DNA of 64,000 nt from positions 31,640 through 95,639 of the forward strand of contig NZ_FUHW01000011.1 of the NCBI RefSeq assembly GCF_900163545.1. Reading direction: 5' to 3'. The translations under genes were made by a program, and so were the position numbers. The notes below the pieces were generated by a model, which had not been told where the DNA came from, did not search any database, and was given only the letters and a program-made list of their open reading frames with translations. Origin of the DNA: Arthrobacter rhombi. GTDB lineage: Bacteria; Actinomycetota; Actinomycetes; Actinomycetales; Micrococcaceae. The first letter of the stretch is position 1. Each line of letters begins with the position of its first letter. Shown one piece after another: positions 1 to 9,412 of the stretch.

Positions 1-581
1 TGGTTCTCAAGGACCGGATCTTCGTGGGTTTGCTGCTGGTCGGCGGGCTGAACTTCTCCGGGCTGTTCTCCTACCTCTCGGCCTCCCCGTTCGTCTTCCA
101 GGACGTGTTCGGGTTGAACGAGCAGGCCTACGGTTTGCTGTTCATGGTGAACTCGCTGGGTGTGGTGGCCGGCGTACAGACCAGCGCCCGGCTGGTCCGC
201 AGGTTCGGGGCCCAATGGATCATCGCCGCTGCCACGATCGCCCAGGTCGTCTTTGCCCTGTGCATCATCGTCGCCGACCAGCTGGGCTTCGGTTTCTGGG
301 GCACGGCCATCCCGCTATGGTTCTATATTTGCGCCACCGGCTTCAATTTCCCCTGCATCCAGGGCCTGGCCTTGCACCGTCATGGCAGCCAGGCGGGCAC
401 GGCAGCGGCGCTGCTCGGGGCTGCGACCTTCGGGTTCTCCGGGGCGATCTCCCCCATCGTCGGTCTACTCGGCGTCGGCAGCGCGACGCCGATGGCTGCG
501 GTGATGGCCGTCTGTATCCTGTTGGCCATCGCGACCTTGTGGATCGTGGTCAGGCCCCGCCAAGTACCACTGATGACCTAA
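1..581 (+). CDS. Bcr/CflA-type MFS drug exporter, C-terminal part (5' end outside window)
   Basis: This is the last roughly 190 codons of a proton-driven multidrug exporter of the major facilitator superfamily, acting in the cytoplasmic membrane. The open frame runs back to the window edge without a stop, with in-frame codons for VLKDRIF before the GTG at 24, so that GTG is internal and the gene starts upstream. The visible part holds about six hydrophobic helices, equal to the C-terminal half of a 12-helix MFS protein. The stretch FSYLSASPFVFQDVFGLN is typical of Bcr/CflA proteins (chloramphenicol, bicyclomycin and related exporters). Substrate cannot be told. A GC-rich hairpin follows the stop. 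Confidence 0.8.
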   Translation, partial: VLKDRIFVGLLLVGGLNFSGLFSYLSASPFVFQDVFGLNEQAYGLLFMVNSLGVVAGVQTSARLVRRFGAQWIIAAATIAQVVFALCIIVADQLGFGFWGTAIPLWFYICATGFNFPCIQGLALHRHGSQAGTAAALLGAATFGFSGAISPIVGLLGVGSATPMAAVMAVCILLAIATLWIVVRPRQVPLMT

Positions 582-596
582 ACGACGTGACATGAA

Positions 597-632
597 GAAC
601 GTCCGCCCCACCGTGCGGTGGGACGGACGTTC
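597..632. terminator. Hairpin between MFS gene and tRNA-Asn, likely shared terminator
   Basis: GAACGTCCG and CGGACGTTC form the arms of a 17-bp stem with a 2-nt loop and one mismatch. It lies 16 bp after the MFS stop and 8 bp beyond the 3' end of the minus-strand tRNA-Asn, so it could end both convergent transcripts. There is no long T run on either side. Confidence 0.55.
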
Positions 633-640
633 GCAACTAG

Positions 641-713
641 CTCCCCCAACTGGACTCGAACCAGTAACCTTTCGATTAACAGTCGAACGCTCTGCCAATT
701 GAGCTATGGGGGA
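641..713 (-). tRNA. tRNA-Asn(GTT), copy 1
   Basis: A 73-nt cloverleaf reads on the minus strand. The acceptor stem TCCCCCA pairs with TGGGGGA and is followed by discriminator G. The D arm contains AGCTCAATTGGCAGAGC, the anticodon loop is CTGTTAA with anticodon GTT, and the T arm contains GGTTCGAGTCC. CCA is not encoded. The sequence is identical to a second copy at 2331-2403. Confidence 0.95.
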
Positions 714-780
714 AGGAAGCGAGTAAAACTTTAGCAGGACGCCGTCCCGAATTCGAATCGGCTCCGGTCCTGCCCTGCCC

Positions 781-2217
781 TCAACCGCGCTGGACCGGAC
801 CGATGGCCAGTCGCCGGTCCGAACGGACCCAGTGCACGTGCTGTTCCTTCTTCTCGCTCCGGGTGGCGAAACGGTAGCTGTAGGTCAACACTCGGACCCG
901 GTCCGGGGCTCTGCCCGCGAAGGGATCTACCCGTAGCAAGGCCAATATTGCGGGGTCGGCCGCCAGGAGTTTGAGCAGCAGGGCATGGAACCAGCGCTGG
1001 TGCAGGGACCCCAACGGCAAAAACCACATCATCCAGTCCAAGCGCAAATGGTAGGGCGCGAACTGTCGCGGCCTGCGGGACGGGTCCCCGGGCTTGCCCC
1101 GGAACTCGTATTCATGCCAGCCTGTTTCACCGTCGATTTCTCCTTCGATGACCACCTCGACCCGCTGGCGAGTGACACTGCCGAAGGCGCCGTAGGCATT
1201 GCCCAGCTGCCACCGGTTGAAACTGGCGTTCATCAGTTGTGAACGTGAAAAGAAGTTCAGCAGCGCAGGGAACCCGGCGACCGCCAGGACCCCGGTGGCC
1301 AGCAGGACCAGGACGATCCACGCCGCGGGGCCGGCACCCACCTCAGGGTGGTACGCCACCGCGCCGGCGGGCACCCCGGGGATGATCGAAGCCACTGCTG
1401 CGAAGGCCCGGTCATTAACCGCACAGCAGGCCAGCACGATCGTGATCCAGTTCAGCCACGCGAAGTTACCGGTGGCCACCAACCATAATTGGGTGAAGAT
1501 GATCAGCCCCGCGGCGATGGAGGCCACCGGTTGGGGGATGAACAGCAGAAAGGGAACGGCGAGTTGGGCCACATGGTTTCCCGCCACTTCACAGCGATGC
1601 CACCACCACGGGGCCAGATGCGCCCGGCGGCTCAACGGTCCGGGCATGGGCTGGGTCTCATGGTGGTAGTACAGGGCGGTGAGGTTCCGCCAGGCCGGGT
1701 CCCCGCGCCATTTGATCATCCCGGCACCGAATTCGAGCCGGAAGACCAGCCAGGCGATCAAGATCAGGATGGTCCGCGGAGGTTCCACCTGATGCGAGCC
1801 GAGGAATCCGACGGTGAACCCTGCCTCGAGCAGGAGCATCTCCCAGCCGAACCCGTAGAAGATCCCTCCGATGTTCACCATCGACTGGTAGAGCCCCCAG
1901 AGCACCAGGAACGCCAGCAGCGGCAGCCAGGCAGGACCTGCCTGTGGGAGTCCGAGGACAAGGACGCCGGCCACGACCAGGCCCACCCAACAGACGGCGA
2001 CCAACTTGGCATCCGAGTACCCCCACCGGGTGAACAACGTGGGGCCGCGTGCGCCAGGCCCAGCCAGGAGCCGATCCGCGGGCAGCAGGCCCCGCTCGCC
2101 GAGCAGGGCACGGAACTGGTTCAGTGAGGAGGCGAAGGCGATGAGGAAGACGGCAGCGACCCCGCGCTGCAGGATTTCCCGTGCCACCCAGTAGTCGGGT
2201 GCCTGCAACCAGTCCAT
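781..2217 (-). CDS. Lipase maturation factor (LMF1-like) family membrane protein
   Basis: A 478-residue polytopic membrane protein resembling the lipase maturation factor family. In vertebrates LMF1 helps secreted lipases fold in the ER; the bacterial role is unknown. The N-terminus MDWLQAPDYWVAREILQRG and about eight to ten hydrophobic segments in residues 15-330 fit the family. So does the conserved C-terminal part with FRGKPGDPSRRPRQFAPYHLRLDWMMWF split over about residues 370-400 and the final YRFAT near 455. The gene lies alone between two identical tRNA-Asn genes on the same strand. The ATG at 2217 sits directly after a second ATG-containing stretch and no strong ribosome binding site is visible, so the start is less certain than the family. 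Confidence 0.8.
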   Translation of the reverse strand: MDWLQAPDYWVAREILQRGVAAVFLIAFASSLNQFRALLGERGLLPADRLLAGPGARGPTLFTRWGYSDAKLVAVCWVGLVVAGVLVLGLPQAGPAWLPLLAFLVLWGLYQSMVNIGGIFYGFGWEMLLLEAGFTVGFLGSHQVEPPRTILILIAWLVFRLEFGAGMIKWRGDPAWRNLTALYYHHETQPMPGPLSRRAHLAPWWWHRCEVAGNHVAQLAVPFLLFIPQPVASIAAGLIIFTQLWLVATGNFAWLNWITIVLACCAVNDRAFAAVASIIPGVPAGAVAYHPEVGAGPAAWIVLVLLATGVLAVAGFPALLNFFSRSQLMNASFNRWQLGNAYGAFGSVTRQRVEVVIEGEIDGETGWHEYEFRGKPGDPSRRPRQFAPYHLRLDWMMWFLPLGSLHQRWFHALLLKLLAADPAILALLRVDPFAGRAPDRVRVLTYSYRFATRSEKKEQHVHWVRSDRRLAIGPVQRG

Positions 2218-2287
2218 GGCCCCATGGTAGGTCGGCGATCATGCGAACTCGACGACCGGGTCGGCTCAGCTCAGGCGTTAAGCACGT

Positions 2288-2323
2288 TCGTCCCCGCCAC
2301 CAGAGGTGACGAGGACGGACGTT
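2288..2323. terminator. Hairpin downstream of tRNA-Asn copy 2
   Basis: Arms around CGTTCGTCCCCGCCACC and GGTGACGAGGACGGACG form a long stem whose plus-strand mismatches become mostly G-U pairs on the minus strand. It therefore suits termination of the minus-strand tRNA at 2331-2403. It shares the ACGTCCGTCC motif with the hairpin beside the other tRNA copy. Confidence 0.45.
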
Positions 2324-2330
2324 TATTCCG

Positions 2331-2403
2331 CTCCCCCAACTGGACTCGAACCAGTAACCTTTCGATTAACAGTCGAACGCTCTGCCAATTGAGCTATGGG
2401 GGA
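2331..2403 (-). tRNA. tRNA-Asn(GTT), copy 2
   Basis: Base-for-base identical to the tRNA-Asn at 641-713: same acceptor stem, GTT anticodon and T arm, and CCA is not encoded. The identity stops within one or two bases of the tRNA 5' end. It lies 65 bp downstream of dnaG on the same strand, so it may be co-transcribed or have its own promoter in that gap. Confidence 0.95.
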
Positions 2404-2468
2404 AAGCAACAGAGACGACTATACAAGAGCTTGGCCGAGGTTGCTAAATCGCCCGGTTCGGCCCGCTC

Positions 2469-4406
2469 CTATTCCTGGCGCAGCGACCGACGGCGCAGCT
2501 CGAGTTCCATCAGCTCGCGCTGGATTCGCTGGTAGCCCTCGGGGTCGGCCACGGGATCCATCCGCTGAAGCTGACCGATACGATCGGCCTTCTGGTGGGT
2601 GATCTGCAAATCGAATAATCGGTTCATGATGCCCTGGCAATACCGCGTCAGTGACTCCTCCGAGTTCGCCGGCAAGGGGTTCACTGCCAGTTCGGAGACG
2701 AAGGAGCGCAACGGGTCCGGCACTTCCTGTCGGATGGATTCCACCCATTGTGATGGGGTGGCCCCCGCGGCTCCTGCGGCACGGACCGCGTCGTGGACGG
2801 CGGCATGAACGGGGGCGAGGAAGCGTGCCGTGTAGAACGCCTGCCATTGATCGGCGCTGAGCACGCCAGGCTGCTGCAGGACGACCTCCAGCGATTCACG
2901 TTCCATCCGGGTCACCGGGTCGCGCAGGTCGGGGCGTTCGAAGGTCGGCACGGGGGGTTCCTGAGCGGCCCCGGGACCATAGCCCGGGCCCTGCCGGCTG
3001 GTGCCGTGTTGCTGTCGCACCTCCCCCGCGGGACCGGTGCGGGGTCCTCGGTCATGAGCGGCTCCGGTTCCTTCGCGGGCACGTTTGGCAGCTGCGCCCA
3101 CGGCACGGTTGACCTCATCCATGTCCATGCCCAGCCAGCCGGCCAGCTCACGGGAGTAGGCCGGACGCATGGCAGAGTCACGGATGGCGGCGACGATCGG
3201 TGCCGAGGCACGCAAGGCCTGCACCCGGCCCTCAACGGTATCGAGGTTGAATTTCTTCAGTCCGGCACGGATGGCGAATTCGAAGAGCGGACGTTTGGAA
3301 TCGATGAGTTCCTTCACCGCCTCGGGGCCGCGGTGCTGGCGCAGTTCACAGGGATCCGCGCCGCTGGGTTCGACGGCCACATAGGTCTGGGCGATGAACC
3401 GCTGATCCTCTTCGAAGGCACGCAGTGCCGCTTTTTGTCCGGCGGCGTCACCATCGAAGGTGAAGACCACTTCGCCTCCCGAGCCGTCGTCGCGCAGGAG
3501 GCGGCGGGCAATCTTGATGTGCTCGGCGCCGAATGCCGTACCGCAGGTCGCCACCGCCGTGCCCAGCCCCGAGAGGTGGCAGGCCATGACGTCCGTATAG
3601 CCCTCCACAACAATGAGTTGCCGGTTTTTGGTGATCTCCCGTTTGGCTAGATCCACACCATAAAGGACCTGGGATTTCTTATAGAGCTGGGTCTCGGGGG
3701 TGTTCAGATATTTTGGCCCCTGGTCGTCTTCGTAGAGTTTTCGGGCCCCGAACCCAATCGTCGCCCCGGTCAGATCTCGGATGGGCCAGATGAGGCGGCC
3801 GCGGAACCTGTCGTAGATGCCACGGTTGCCCTCGGAGAACATTCCCGTGAGTTTGAGCTCCTCGTCGTGGAAGCCCCGGCTGCGCAGATGCTTCAGGAGC
3901 TGGTCCCACCCCTTGGGCGCATATCCGACGCCGAAATGATCACAGGCGGCCCGATCGAAGGCCCGCTCGGAGAGGTATTGCCTTCCGGTCGCAGCTTCCT
4001 CGGAGAGGAGTTGGCCGCGGAAGTATTCCTCCGCGATCTTATGGGCGTCGAGCAGTCGTTGCCGGCGTCCGACGTCCTGACGGCTGGGCCCGGATCCGCC
4101 GTCTTCGTAGCGCAGTTCGAAGCCGATGCGGCCTGCCAATTGCTCGACGGTCTCGGAGAACGTCGTATGATCCATTTTTTGGATGAAGGAGATGACGTCG
4201 CCGGATTCGCCACAGCCAAAACAGTGGAACGTCCCCACCTGGGGACGGACGTGGAAGGAGGGGCTGCGTTCGTCGTGGAAGGGGCACAACCCCTTGAACG
4301 ATCCGATACCTGCCGAGCGGAGCGTGACGTACCCGTCAACGACTTCCTTGATGTCCGTGCGTGAGCGGACCTCGTCGATGTCTTCGCGCTTGATCAATCC
4401 GGCCAT
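2469..4406 (-). CDS. dnaG: DNA primase
   Basis: Synthesises RNA primers for chromosome replication and works with the replicative helicase DnaB. The 645-residue protein starts at the ATG at 4406 (MAGLIKREDIDEV), which matches the normal DnaG N-terminus; the frame is open for 37 more codons upstream but those are not DnaG-like. The zinc-binding domain has C41, H44, C62 and C65 (CPFH, CFGC). The TOPRIM catalytic core includes VVEGYTDV and the acidic FTFDGDAAG segment. A low-complexity Gly/Gln/Arg/Pro linker of about 45 residues precedes the C-terminal helicase-binding domain. It is the last gene of the dusB-dgt-dnaG run, 59 bp after dgt. Confidence 0.96.
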   Translation of the reverse strand: MAGLIKREDIDEVRSRTDIKEVVDGYVTLRSAGIGSFKGLCPFHDERSPSFHVRPQVGTFHCFGCGESGDVISFIQKMDHTTFSETVEQLAGRIGFELRYEDGGSGPSRQDVGRRQRLLDAHKIAEEYFRGQLLSEEAATGRQYLSERAFDRAACDHFGVGYAPKGWDQLLKHLRSRGFHDEELKLTGMFSEGNRGIYDRFRGRLIWPIRDLTGATIGFGARKLYEDDQGPKYLNTPETQLYKKSQVLYGVDLAKREITKNRQLIVVEGYTDVMACHLSGLGTAVATCGTAFGAEHIKIARRLLRDDGSGGEVVFTFDGDAAGQKAALRAFEEDQRFIAQTYVAVEPSGADPCELRQHRGPEAVKELIDSKRPLFEFAIRAGLKKFNLDTVEGRVQALRASAPIVAAIRDSAMRPAYSRELAGWLGMDMDEVNRAVGAAAKRAREGTGAAHDRGPRTGPAGEVRQQHGTSRQGPGYGPGAAQEPPVPTFERPDLRDPVTRMERESLEVVLQQPGVLSADQWQAFYTARFLAPVHAAVHDAVRAAGAAGATPSQWVESIRQEVPDPLRSFVSELAVNPLPANSEESLTRYCQGIMNRLFDLQITHQKADRIGQLQRMDPVADPEGYQRIQRELMELELRRRSLRQE

Positions 4407-4465
4407 GGCCACCAGTCTAATGCCCGGGGTGGGGGCACCGGCCCAGTGCGGCGGCCTCCGGGGCC

Positions 4466-5785
4466 CTAGAAGAGCTCGAGGCTGAAGGAATGGCCCTGCA
4501 CCAAGGTCGCATGCCATTCTTTTGCCGAGGAGTCCGTCAGGCTGGCGACCTGGTCGATGACCGCACGCAGACGGCCGGCATCGTCGGTGGCGCTGGCCCA
4601 GTCCTCGGCGAAAAGAGGTTCGAGATACCGGTCTCCGGTGTCCTCCAACAGTCCGACAAGCTCTCCGAGCACCTCCAGCTGGCGCTGGTAGATGGGCTGG
4701 CGTTCCTGGCTGGTCATCACGTAGGCGGCGGCGAGCCCCTTCATGGCGGCGATCTCATGATCTGTTTCTTCGGGAATGATCAGCTGGCCGTTGAAACGTG
4801 TCAGCCGGGTCGGGCCGTAGACCGCCCGGGTGGCGTCGAAGGCCGATTGGCAGAACCTACCGATGAACTGGCTGGTCATATCCTTCAACGCGGCGGCCCC
4901 CTTGCGGGACTGGTCGTAATGCTCGACCCATTCGTTGGTGGCCTCCAGCCGGGCCAAGGCGCCGTCGATGGTCGCGGTATCCACCTGGGGCAAATACCAG
5001 CGTTGGGTGCAGTCGATCACCCGGGCCCGCTGGTCGGCATCACGGATCCAGCGCAGCTGGAATCGGCCGGCGACAATCGCATCCTCCACGTCGTGCACCG
5101 AATAGGAGATGTCATCGGCCAGATCCATGACCTGGGCCTCCACACATTTCTGCCGTGGTTCGGGGCGGACCGTGGCGCCGCCGTCGTGCCCCGAGCGCAG
5201 CCAATCAAAGACGGGCAGATCATCTTCGTAGACACCGAATTTTCCGGTCTGTCGGCCGTTGACGATCGGGGCGTCGGCGCGCCGCCACGGGTATTTGCAG
5301 GCGGCGTCGAGCGTGGCACGGGTCAGGTTCAGCCCTGCGGGTTCGCCGTCGTCACGGAACTTCTTGGTTTCCAGCCGGGTGAGCAGTCTGAGGGTCTGCG
5401 CATTGCCTTCGAACCCGCCGATACCGGTGGCCAGCTGGTTCAGTGCCTTCTCACCGTTATGCCCGAAGGGTGGGTGCCCCAGATCGTGGGAGAGGCAAGC
5501 GGTGTCCACCACGTCGGGGTCACATCCCAAGGTGGCCCCCAGCTCACGGCCGACCTGGGCGACTTCGAGTGAATGCGTGAGCCGGGTGCGCACGAAATCA
5601 TCGGACATGGGGGCGACGACCTGGGTCTTGGCACCGAGCCGGCGCAGCGCCGAGGAGTGCAGGACACGGGCCCTGTCGCGTTCGAAGCTGGTGCGGTAGG
5701 CGAGCTTTTCCGGTTCTTTGACCCAGCGTTCCTCATCGAAGGGCGTGTAGCCGGCCGGGCTGCGGCGGGTCTCCCGCTCAACCAC
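4466..5785 (-). CDS. dgt: Deoxyguanosinetriphosphate triphosphohydrolase-like HD protein
   Basis: Hydrolyses dNTPs, classically dGTP to deoxyguanosine and triphosphate, and so helps control nucleotide pools in the cytoplasm. The 439-residue protein has the HD-domain metal site: H71 in RTRLTHSLEV and the H100-D101 pair in CLSHDLGHPPFGHNGE, with DLADDISYSVHDVEDA further on as the next conserved acidic block. The start is a GTG at 5785 that overlaps the end of dusB by 8 bp, implying translational coupling. Adjacent dgt and dnaG is a common actinobacterial order. Preference for dGTP over other dNTPs cannot be judged. Confidence 0.93.
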   Translation of the reverse strand: MVERETRRSPAGYTPFDEERWVKEPEKLAYRTSFERDRARVLHSSALRRLGAKTQVVAPMSDDFVRTRLTHSLEVAQVGRELGATLGCDPDVVDTACLSHDLGHPPFGHNGEKALNQLATGIGGFEGNAQTLRLLTRLETKKFRDDGEPAGLNLTRATLDAACKYPWRRADAPIVNGRQTGKFGVYEDDLPVFDWLRSGHDGGATVRPEPRQKCVEAQVMDLADDISYSVHDVEDAIVAGRFQLRWIRDADQRARVIDCTQRWYLPQVDTATIDGALARLEATNEWVEHYDQSRKGAAALKDMTSQFIGRFCQSAFDATRAVYGPTRLTRFNGQLIIPEETDHEIAAMKGLAAAYVMTSQERQPIYQRQLEVLGELVGLLEDTGDRYLEPLFAEDWASATDDAGRLRAVIDQVASLTDSSAKEWHATLVQGHSFSLELF

Positions 5786-6962
5786 CTGAGACGTCCAGCT
5801 CGGCGGCGGAGATCATGGCCCGGTGTTCCTCGTCCATGATCCGAGTATCCAACCAGCCATCGGGCAGGTGGGTGCGTTTCGGGGAGCCGGCGCGGCCGCG
5901 GGGGCCTTCGGCGCCGACCCCCGGATAGGGCACGTCGGCATCGAGTTCGGCCAGCAATTGGGCCAGCACCTCGAGGGTCGGCACCGCGGCCAGGGAGGCG
6001 CGCAGGTCTCCACCGACCGCGTACCCCTTGAAATACCAGGCCACGTGTTTGCGGATATCGCGGAGCGCCTTGGCCTCATCCTCGAAATACTCCACGAGCA
6101 GTTCGGCGTGACGTTGGAAGCTGGCGGCCACTTCGGCCAGCCCCGGGCGGAAACGGCGGTCGGACCCTTCGAACGCTGCCTGCAGATCCCCGAAGAGCCA
6201 GGGCCTGCCCTGGCAGCCACGACCGACGACGATGCCATCGACACCGGTCTGCTCGACCATGGCGATGGCGTCCTCGGCGCTCCAAATATCTCCGTTGCCC
6301 AGCACCGGGATATCCGGCAGGGAGTTGCGTAGTTCGGCGATCGCGTCCCAGTCGGCCTTTCCGGAATAGTGTTGGCCCGCGGTGCGCCCGTGCAGGGCCA
6401 CCGCTGCGACGCCGGCGTCCCGGGCGATCTTCCCGGCTTCGATGAACGTGAGGTGGTCGTCGTCGATGCCCTTGCGCATTTTGATGGTCAGCGGGATCTC
6501 CCCACGGGCCGCTTCACGGGTGGCTGCCTGAATGATGGCGGTGAACAGGTCGGTCTTCCACGGCAGTGCCGCTCCCCCACCCCGGCGGGTGACCTTGGGG
6601 ACCGGGCAACCGAAGTTCAAATCGATATGGTCGGCGCGGTCCTCCTCGACGATCAGTCGCACCGCAGCCCCGACGGTGGTGGGGTCCACACCGTAGAGCT
6701 GTACCGACCGGATGCCTTCGTCGTCGTCGTGGGAGATGATCCGCAACGACTGTTCATTGCGTTCCACCAGGGCGCGGGAGGTCACCATTTCGGAGACGTA
6801 CAGTCCGCCCCCGTACTCCCGGCACAGGCGTCTGAAGGCGGCATTGGTGATGCCTGCCATCGGGGCCAGAACCACGGGGGTGTCCACGGTGAGATGGCCC
6901 AGTTGCAGCGGTGGCAGCTTTAGCTGGGGTGGGTTCGGGGTATCGGTGGAAATCACGGTCAC
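5778..6962 (-). CDS. dusB: tRNA-dihydrouridine synthase B
   Basis: An FMN-dependent enzyme that reduces specific uridines in the D loop of tRNA using NADPH. The 394-residue TIM-barrel protein shows LAPMAGITNAAFRRLCREYG at residues 30-50, the catalytic cysteine in DLNFGCPVPKV, the RNA/FMN-binding KMRKG and HGRTAGQHYSG segments, and GNGDIWS near the C-terminal end of the barrel. The start is a GTG at 6962 with AGGGA just upstream; a second in-frame GTG two codons later is an alternative. It heads the dusB-dgt-dnaG run. Confidence 0.94.
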   Translation of the reverse strand: MTVISTDTPNPPQLKLPPLQLGHLTVDTPVVLAPMAGITNAAFRRLCREYGGGLYVSEMVTSRALVERNEQSLRIISHDDDEGIRSVQLYGVDPTTVGAAVRLIVEEDRADHIDLNFGCPVPKVTRRGGGAALPWKTDLFTAIIQAATREAARGEIPLTIKMRKGIDDDHLTFIEAGKIARDAGVAAVALHGRTAGQHYSGKADWDAIAELRNSLPDIPVLGNGDIWSAEDAIAMVEQTGVDGIVVGRGCQGRPWLFGDLQAAFEGSDRRFRPGLAEVAASFQRHAELLVEYFEDEAKALRDIRKHVAWYFKGYAVGGDLRASLAAVPTLEVLAQLLAELDADVPYPGVGAEGPRGRAGSPKRTHLPDGWLDTRIMDEEHRAMISAAELDVSGG

Positions 6963-7039
6963 GTCCCTATTGTGTCAAGAACGGGCCGATCCTCCGAATG
7001 CCGCCGCCGGGCCGACCTCTCTCCCGGCGGCGTGGCCGC

Positions 7040-7951
7040 CTAGTTGGCGACGATGATCGTCGTTGTCACGACGGTCGCCGACCCTGCGGTGATCAGCTCG
7101 TCGGTCAGATCGGCCAACGGGACCATGGCGTCGTCGACTTCGAGTTTGACCGGGTACTGGTGGGCCAGCATGGCCAGCAGCCCACGGACCGCTTCGCGGG
7201 CCTCGGAGTCGGAGAGCGAGGGATCCCAGCCCATGAGGACATCTGCCGGGGCGTCGACCCGGTCGGGCTCGTAGCTGATCGCGAAGGAGAGGATCTTGCC
7301 CCCGGCCTCCTTGGGCTTATCCCGCAGCACGATGGCGCCCTTGGCTCCGGTGGCGTCGTTGAGCAGCATCGTCTGGGCGCGGCCCAGGGTCATCTGCGCG
7401 CGATCCCAGGCGTGGACCGCGTTGTAGAAGTCAGCCACGATCTGGGAGAGCTCCACCGAACCGGTGGCTGCCTCCTCCAGGGTCAGGCCCTCGTCCTCGA
7501 AAACCGGCAGCCGCAAAGAGTCGGGTTCCACGACAACTCCGCGGGAGCGTTGGATCTGTTCCTGACCGAGCGAGACAGTGAAGGCGGCTGCGGCCTCGCC
7601 TTCGGCGCCTTCTACCGTGTACCTGGACTTCAGGGCGGTGACTCCCGACGGCGCCGGGAATTCGCGCGGCCGCCGCAAGAGTTCGGTGGCCACACCTTGG
7701 CGGCGTAGCCCCGGGGCGACCTCGACGAAGAACCACAGCCGGTCGGGGTGCAGGGAGGATTCAAATAAGGTGCCGGCACCCACCGGAACTCCTTCGTCAA
7801 CGGCGACGAGGGTACGGGCCCACGGGTCATCGCTATCGGCACGGAGCATCGTGCGATCGATATGGGCCTGTGGTGTGGACGGATCTCCGAGGATCTCCAG
7901 GAGAGCCAGGTCGTCGCCTTCTTGCCACGGCCGGTAGGTGAGGTTGCTCAT
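7040..7951 (-). CDS. Tandem GNAT-like acetyltransferase
   Basis: A 303-residue protein with a GCN5-related N-acetyltransferase domain in the first half. The acetyl-CoA binding motif A is VEVAPGLRRQGVATELLRR around residue 80, a good match to Q/RxxGxG/A. The second half, including DFYNAVHAWDRAQMTLG and a run ending in VTTTIIVAN, looks like a degenerate second GNAT fold, as in known two-domain GNAT proteins. The acceptor substrate is unknown; small molecules, peptides or antibiotics are all possible. It is monocistronic, 75 bp from glyS, with a strong hairpin in between. Confidence 0.7.
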   Translation of the reverse strand: MSNLTYRPWQEGDDLALLEILGDPSTPQAHIDRTMLRADSDDPWARTLVAVDEGVPVGAGTLFESSLHPDRLWFFVEVAPGLRRQGVATELLRRPREFPAPSGVTALKSRYTVEGAEGEAAAAFTVSLGQEQIQRSRGVVVEPDSLRLPVFEDEGLTLEEAATGSVELSQIVADFYNAVHAWDRAQMTLGRAQTMLLNDATGAKGAIVLRDKPKEAGGKILSFAISYEPDRVDAPADVLMGWDPSLSDSEAREAVRGLLAMLAHQYPVKLEVDDAMVPLADLTDELITAGSATVVTTTIIVAN

Positions 7952-7990
7952 GATGCTCCTGATGCGAGTTAGAGGTGATAAAACAGCTGC

Positions 7991-8018
7991 GGGCCGGCCG
8001 CCGTGGGGCGGCCGGCCC
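7991..8018 (-). terminator. Terminator of glyS
   Basis: A perfect GC-rich stem, GGGCCGGCCGCC paired with GGCGGCCGGCCC around a 4-nt loop, lies 9 bp past the glyS stop. On the minus strand it is followed by GCAGCTGTTTT, giving a short T stretch. Confidence 0.75.
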
Positions 8019-8026
8019 GTGAAGGC

Positions 8027-9412
8027 TCAGGCTCCGAGTAGACGTGAAGCCAGGTAGGACTTCACCTGGTCGAGGGCCACTCGTTCCTGGTTCATGGTGT
8101 CGCGTTCACGAATGGTCACCGCATGGTCCTCGAGGGTGTCGAAGTCCACGGTGATGCAGAACGGGGTGCCGATCTCATCCTGCCGACGGTAGCGTCGTCC
8201 GATGGCTCCGGCGTCGTCGAAGTCGACATTCCAGTGCTTGCGCAGTTCTGCGGCCAGGTCCTTGGCCTTGGGGGTGAGCTCTTCGTTGCGGCTCAACGGC
8301 AGCACGGCCGCCTTCACCGGGGCCAGCCGCGGGTCCAGTTTGAGGACGGTGCGCTTATCGACACCGCCCTTGGAGTTCGGTGCCTCGTCCTCGGTGTAGG
8401 CGTCCACCAGGAACGCCATCATCGAACGGGTCAGGCCGAAGGAGGGCTCGATGACATACGGGGTGAACCGTTCGCCGGTGGCCTGGTCGAAGTAGCTCAA
8501 TTCGGTGCCTGAGCCTTCGGTATGGGCGTTCAGGTCGTAATCGGTGCGGTTGGCCACCCCCATCAGTTCACCCCATTCGGAGCCCTTGAAGCCGAAGCGG
8601 TATTCGAAGTCGATGGTTCCTGCGGAGTAGTGGGCGCGTTCTCCGTCGGGGACGTCGTACTGGCGCATGTTTTCCGGGTTGATGCCCAGATCCAAAAACC
8701 AGGCCCAGCAGGCGTCGATCCATTCCCGGTACCAGTGCTCGGCGTCTTCGGGAGCGGTGAAGAATTCGATTTCCATCTGCTCGAATTCGCGGGTGCGGAA
8801 GATGAAGTTGCCCGGGGTGATCTCGTTGCGGAAGGCCTTTCCGATCTGGCCGATACCGAACGGGGGCTTCTTCCGTGAGGTGGTGAGGACGTTGTTGAAG
8901 TTCACGAAGATGCCCTGCGCGGTTTCGGGGCGCAAAAAGGTCAGCCCGGCTTCGTTGTCCACCGGACCGAGGTAGGTCTTCACCAGACCCGAGAAGAGCT
9001 GCGGTTCGGTCCAGCCGCCCTTATTGCCGCAATCCGGGCAGGCAATTTCGGACATGCCGTCGACCGGTTCGCGCTTCTTCCGGGCGGTGAACGCCTCGAT
9101 GAGGTGGTCTTCGCGGTGGCGCCGGTGGCAGCTGGTGCATTCAACCAGCGGGTCCGTGAAGGTTGCTACGTGGCCGGAGGCTTCCCAAACGGCCTTGGGA
9201 AGGATGATCGAAGAGTCCAGGCCCACCATGTCCTCGCGGCCGCGGACGAAGGACTGCCACCATTCACGTTTGATGTTCTCTTTGAGCTCGGTACCCAACG
9301 GCCCGTAGTCCCAGGCGGAGCGGGAACCGCCGTAGATCTCACCGGCCTGGAAGACGAAGCCGCGTCGTTTCGCGAGCGAAATGACCTGATCGAGCGGTGA
9401 CTGGGGCGCCAT
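8027..9412 (-). CDS. glyS: Glycine--tRNA ligase, homodimeric class II type
   Basis: Charges tRNA-Gly with glycine. The 461-residue protein is the eukaryote/Gram-positive-like single-chain alpha2 type, not the alpha/beta heterotetramer. The N-terminal catalytic core begins [20 protein letters not shown] and YGPLG. Motif 2 is in [20 protein letters not shown], and motif 3 in [13 protein letters not shown] near residue 345. Two Cys pairs, C92/C95 and C125/C128, suggest a zinc-stabilised insertion. The anticodon-binding domain fills the last 110 residues. No T-box or other leader was recognised in the 100 bp upstream. Confidence 0.96.
   Translation of the reverse strand: MAPQSPLDQVISLAKRRGFVFQAGEIYGGSRSAWDYGPLGTELKENIKREWWQSFVRGREDMVGLDSSIILPKAVWEASGHVATFTDPLVECTSCHRRHREDHLIEAFTARKKREPVDGMSEIACPDCGNKGGWTEPQLFSGLVKTYLGPVDNEAGLTFLRPETAQGIFVNFNNVLTTSRKKPPFGIGQIGKAFRNEITPGNFIFRTREFEQMEIEFFTAPEDAEHWYREWIDACWAWFLDLGINPENMRQYDVPDGERAHYSAGTIDFEYRFGFKGSEWGELMGVANRTDYDLNAHTEGSGTELSYFDQATGERFTPYVIEPSFGLTRSMMAFLVDAYTEDEAPNSKGGVDKRTVLKLDPRLAPVKAAVLPLSRNEELTPKAKDLAAELRKHWNVDFDDAGAIGRRYRRQDEIGTPFCITVDFDTLEDHAVTIRERDTMNQERVALDQVKSYLASRLLGA

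Noticed and set aside
597..2403. A mobile element between the two tRNA-Asn genes
   Set aside because: No integrase, transposase or inverted terminal repeats are present in the 1.6-kb interval, only the LMF-like gene.
6970..6985. TTGACA-like sequence just before dusB
   Set aside because: It lies only about 13 bp before the start codon, so it cannot serve as a -35 element for this gene.
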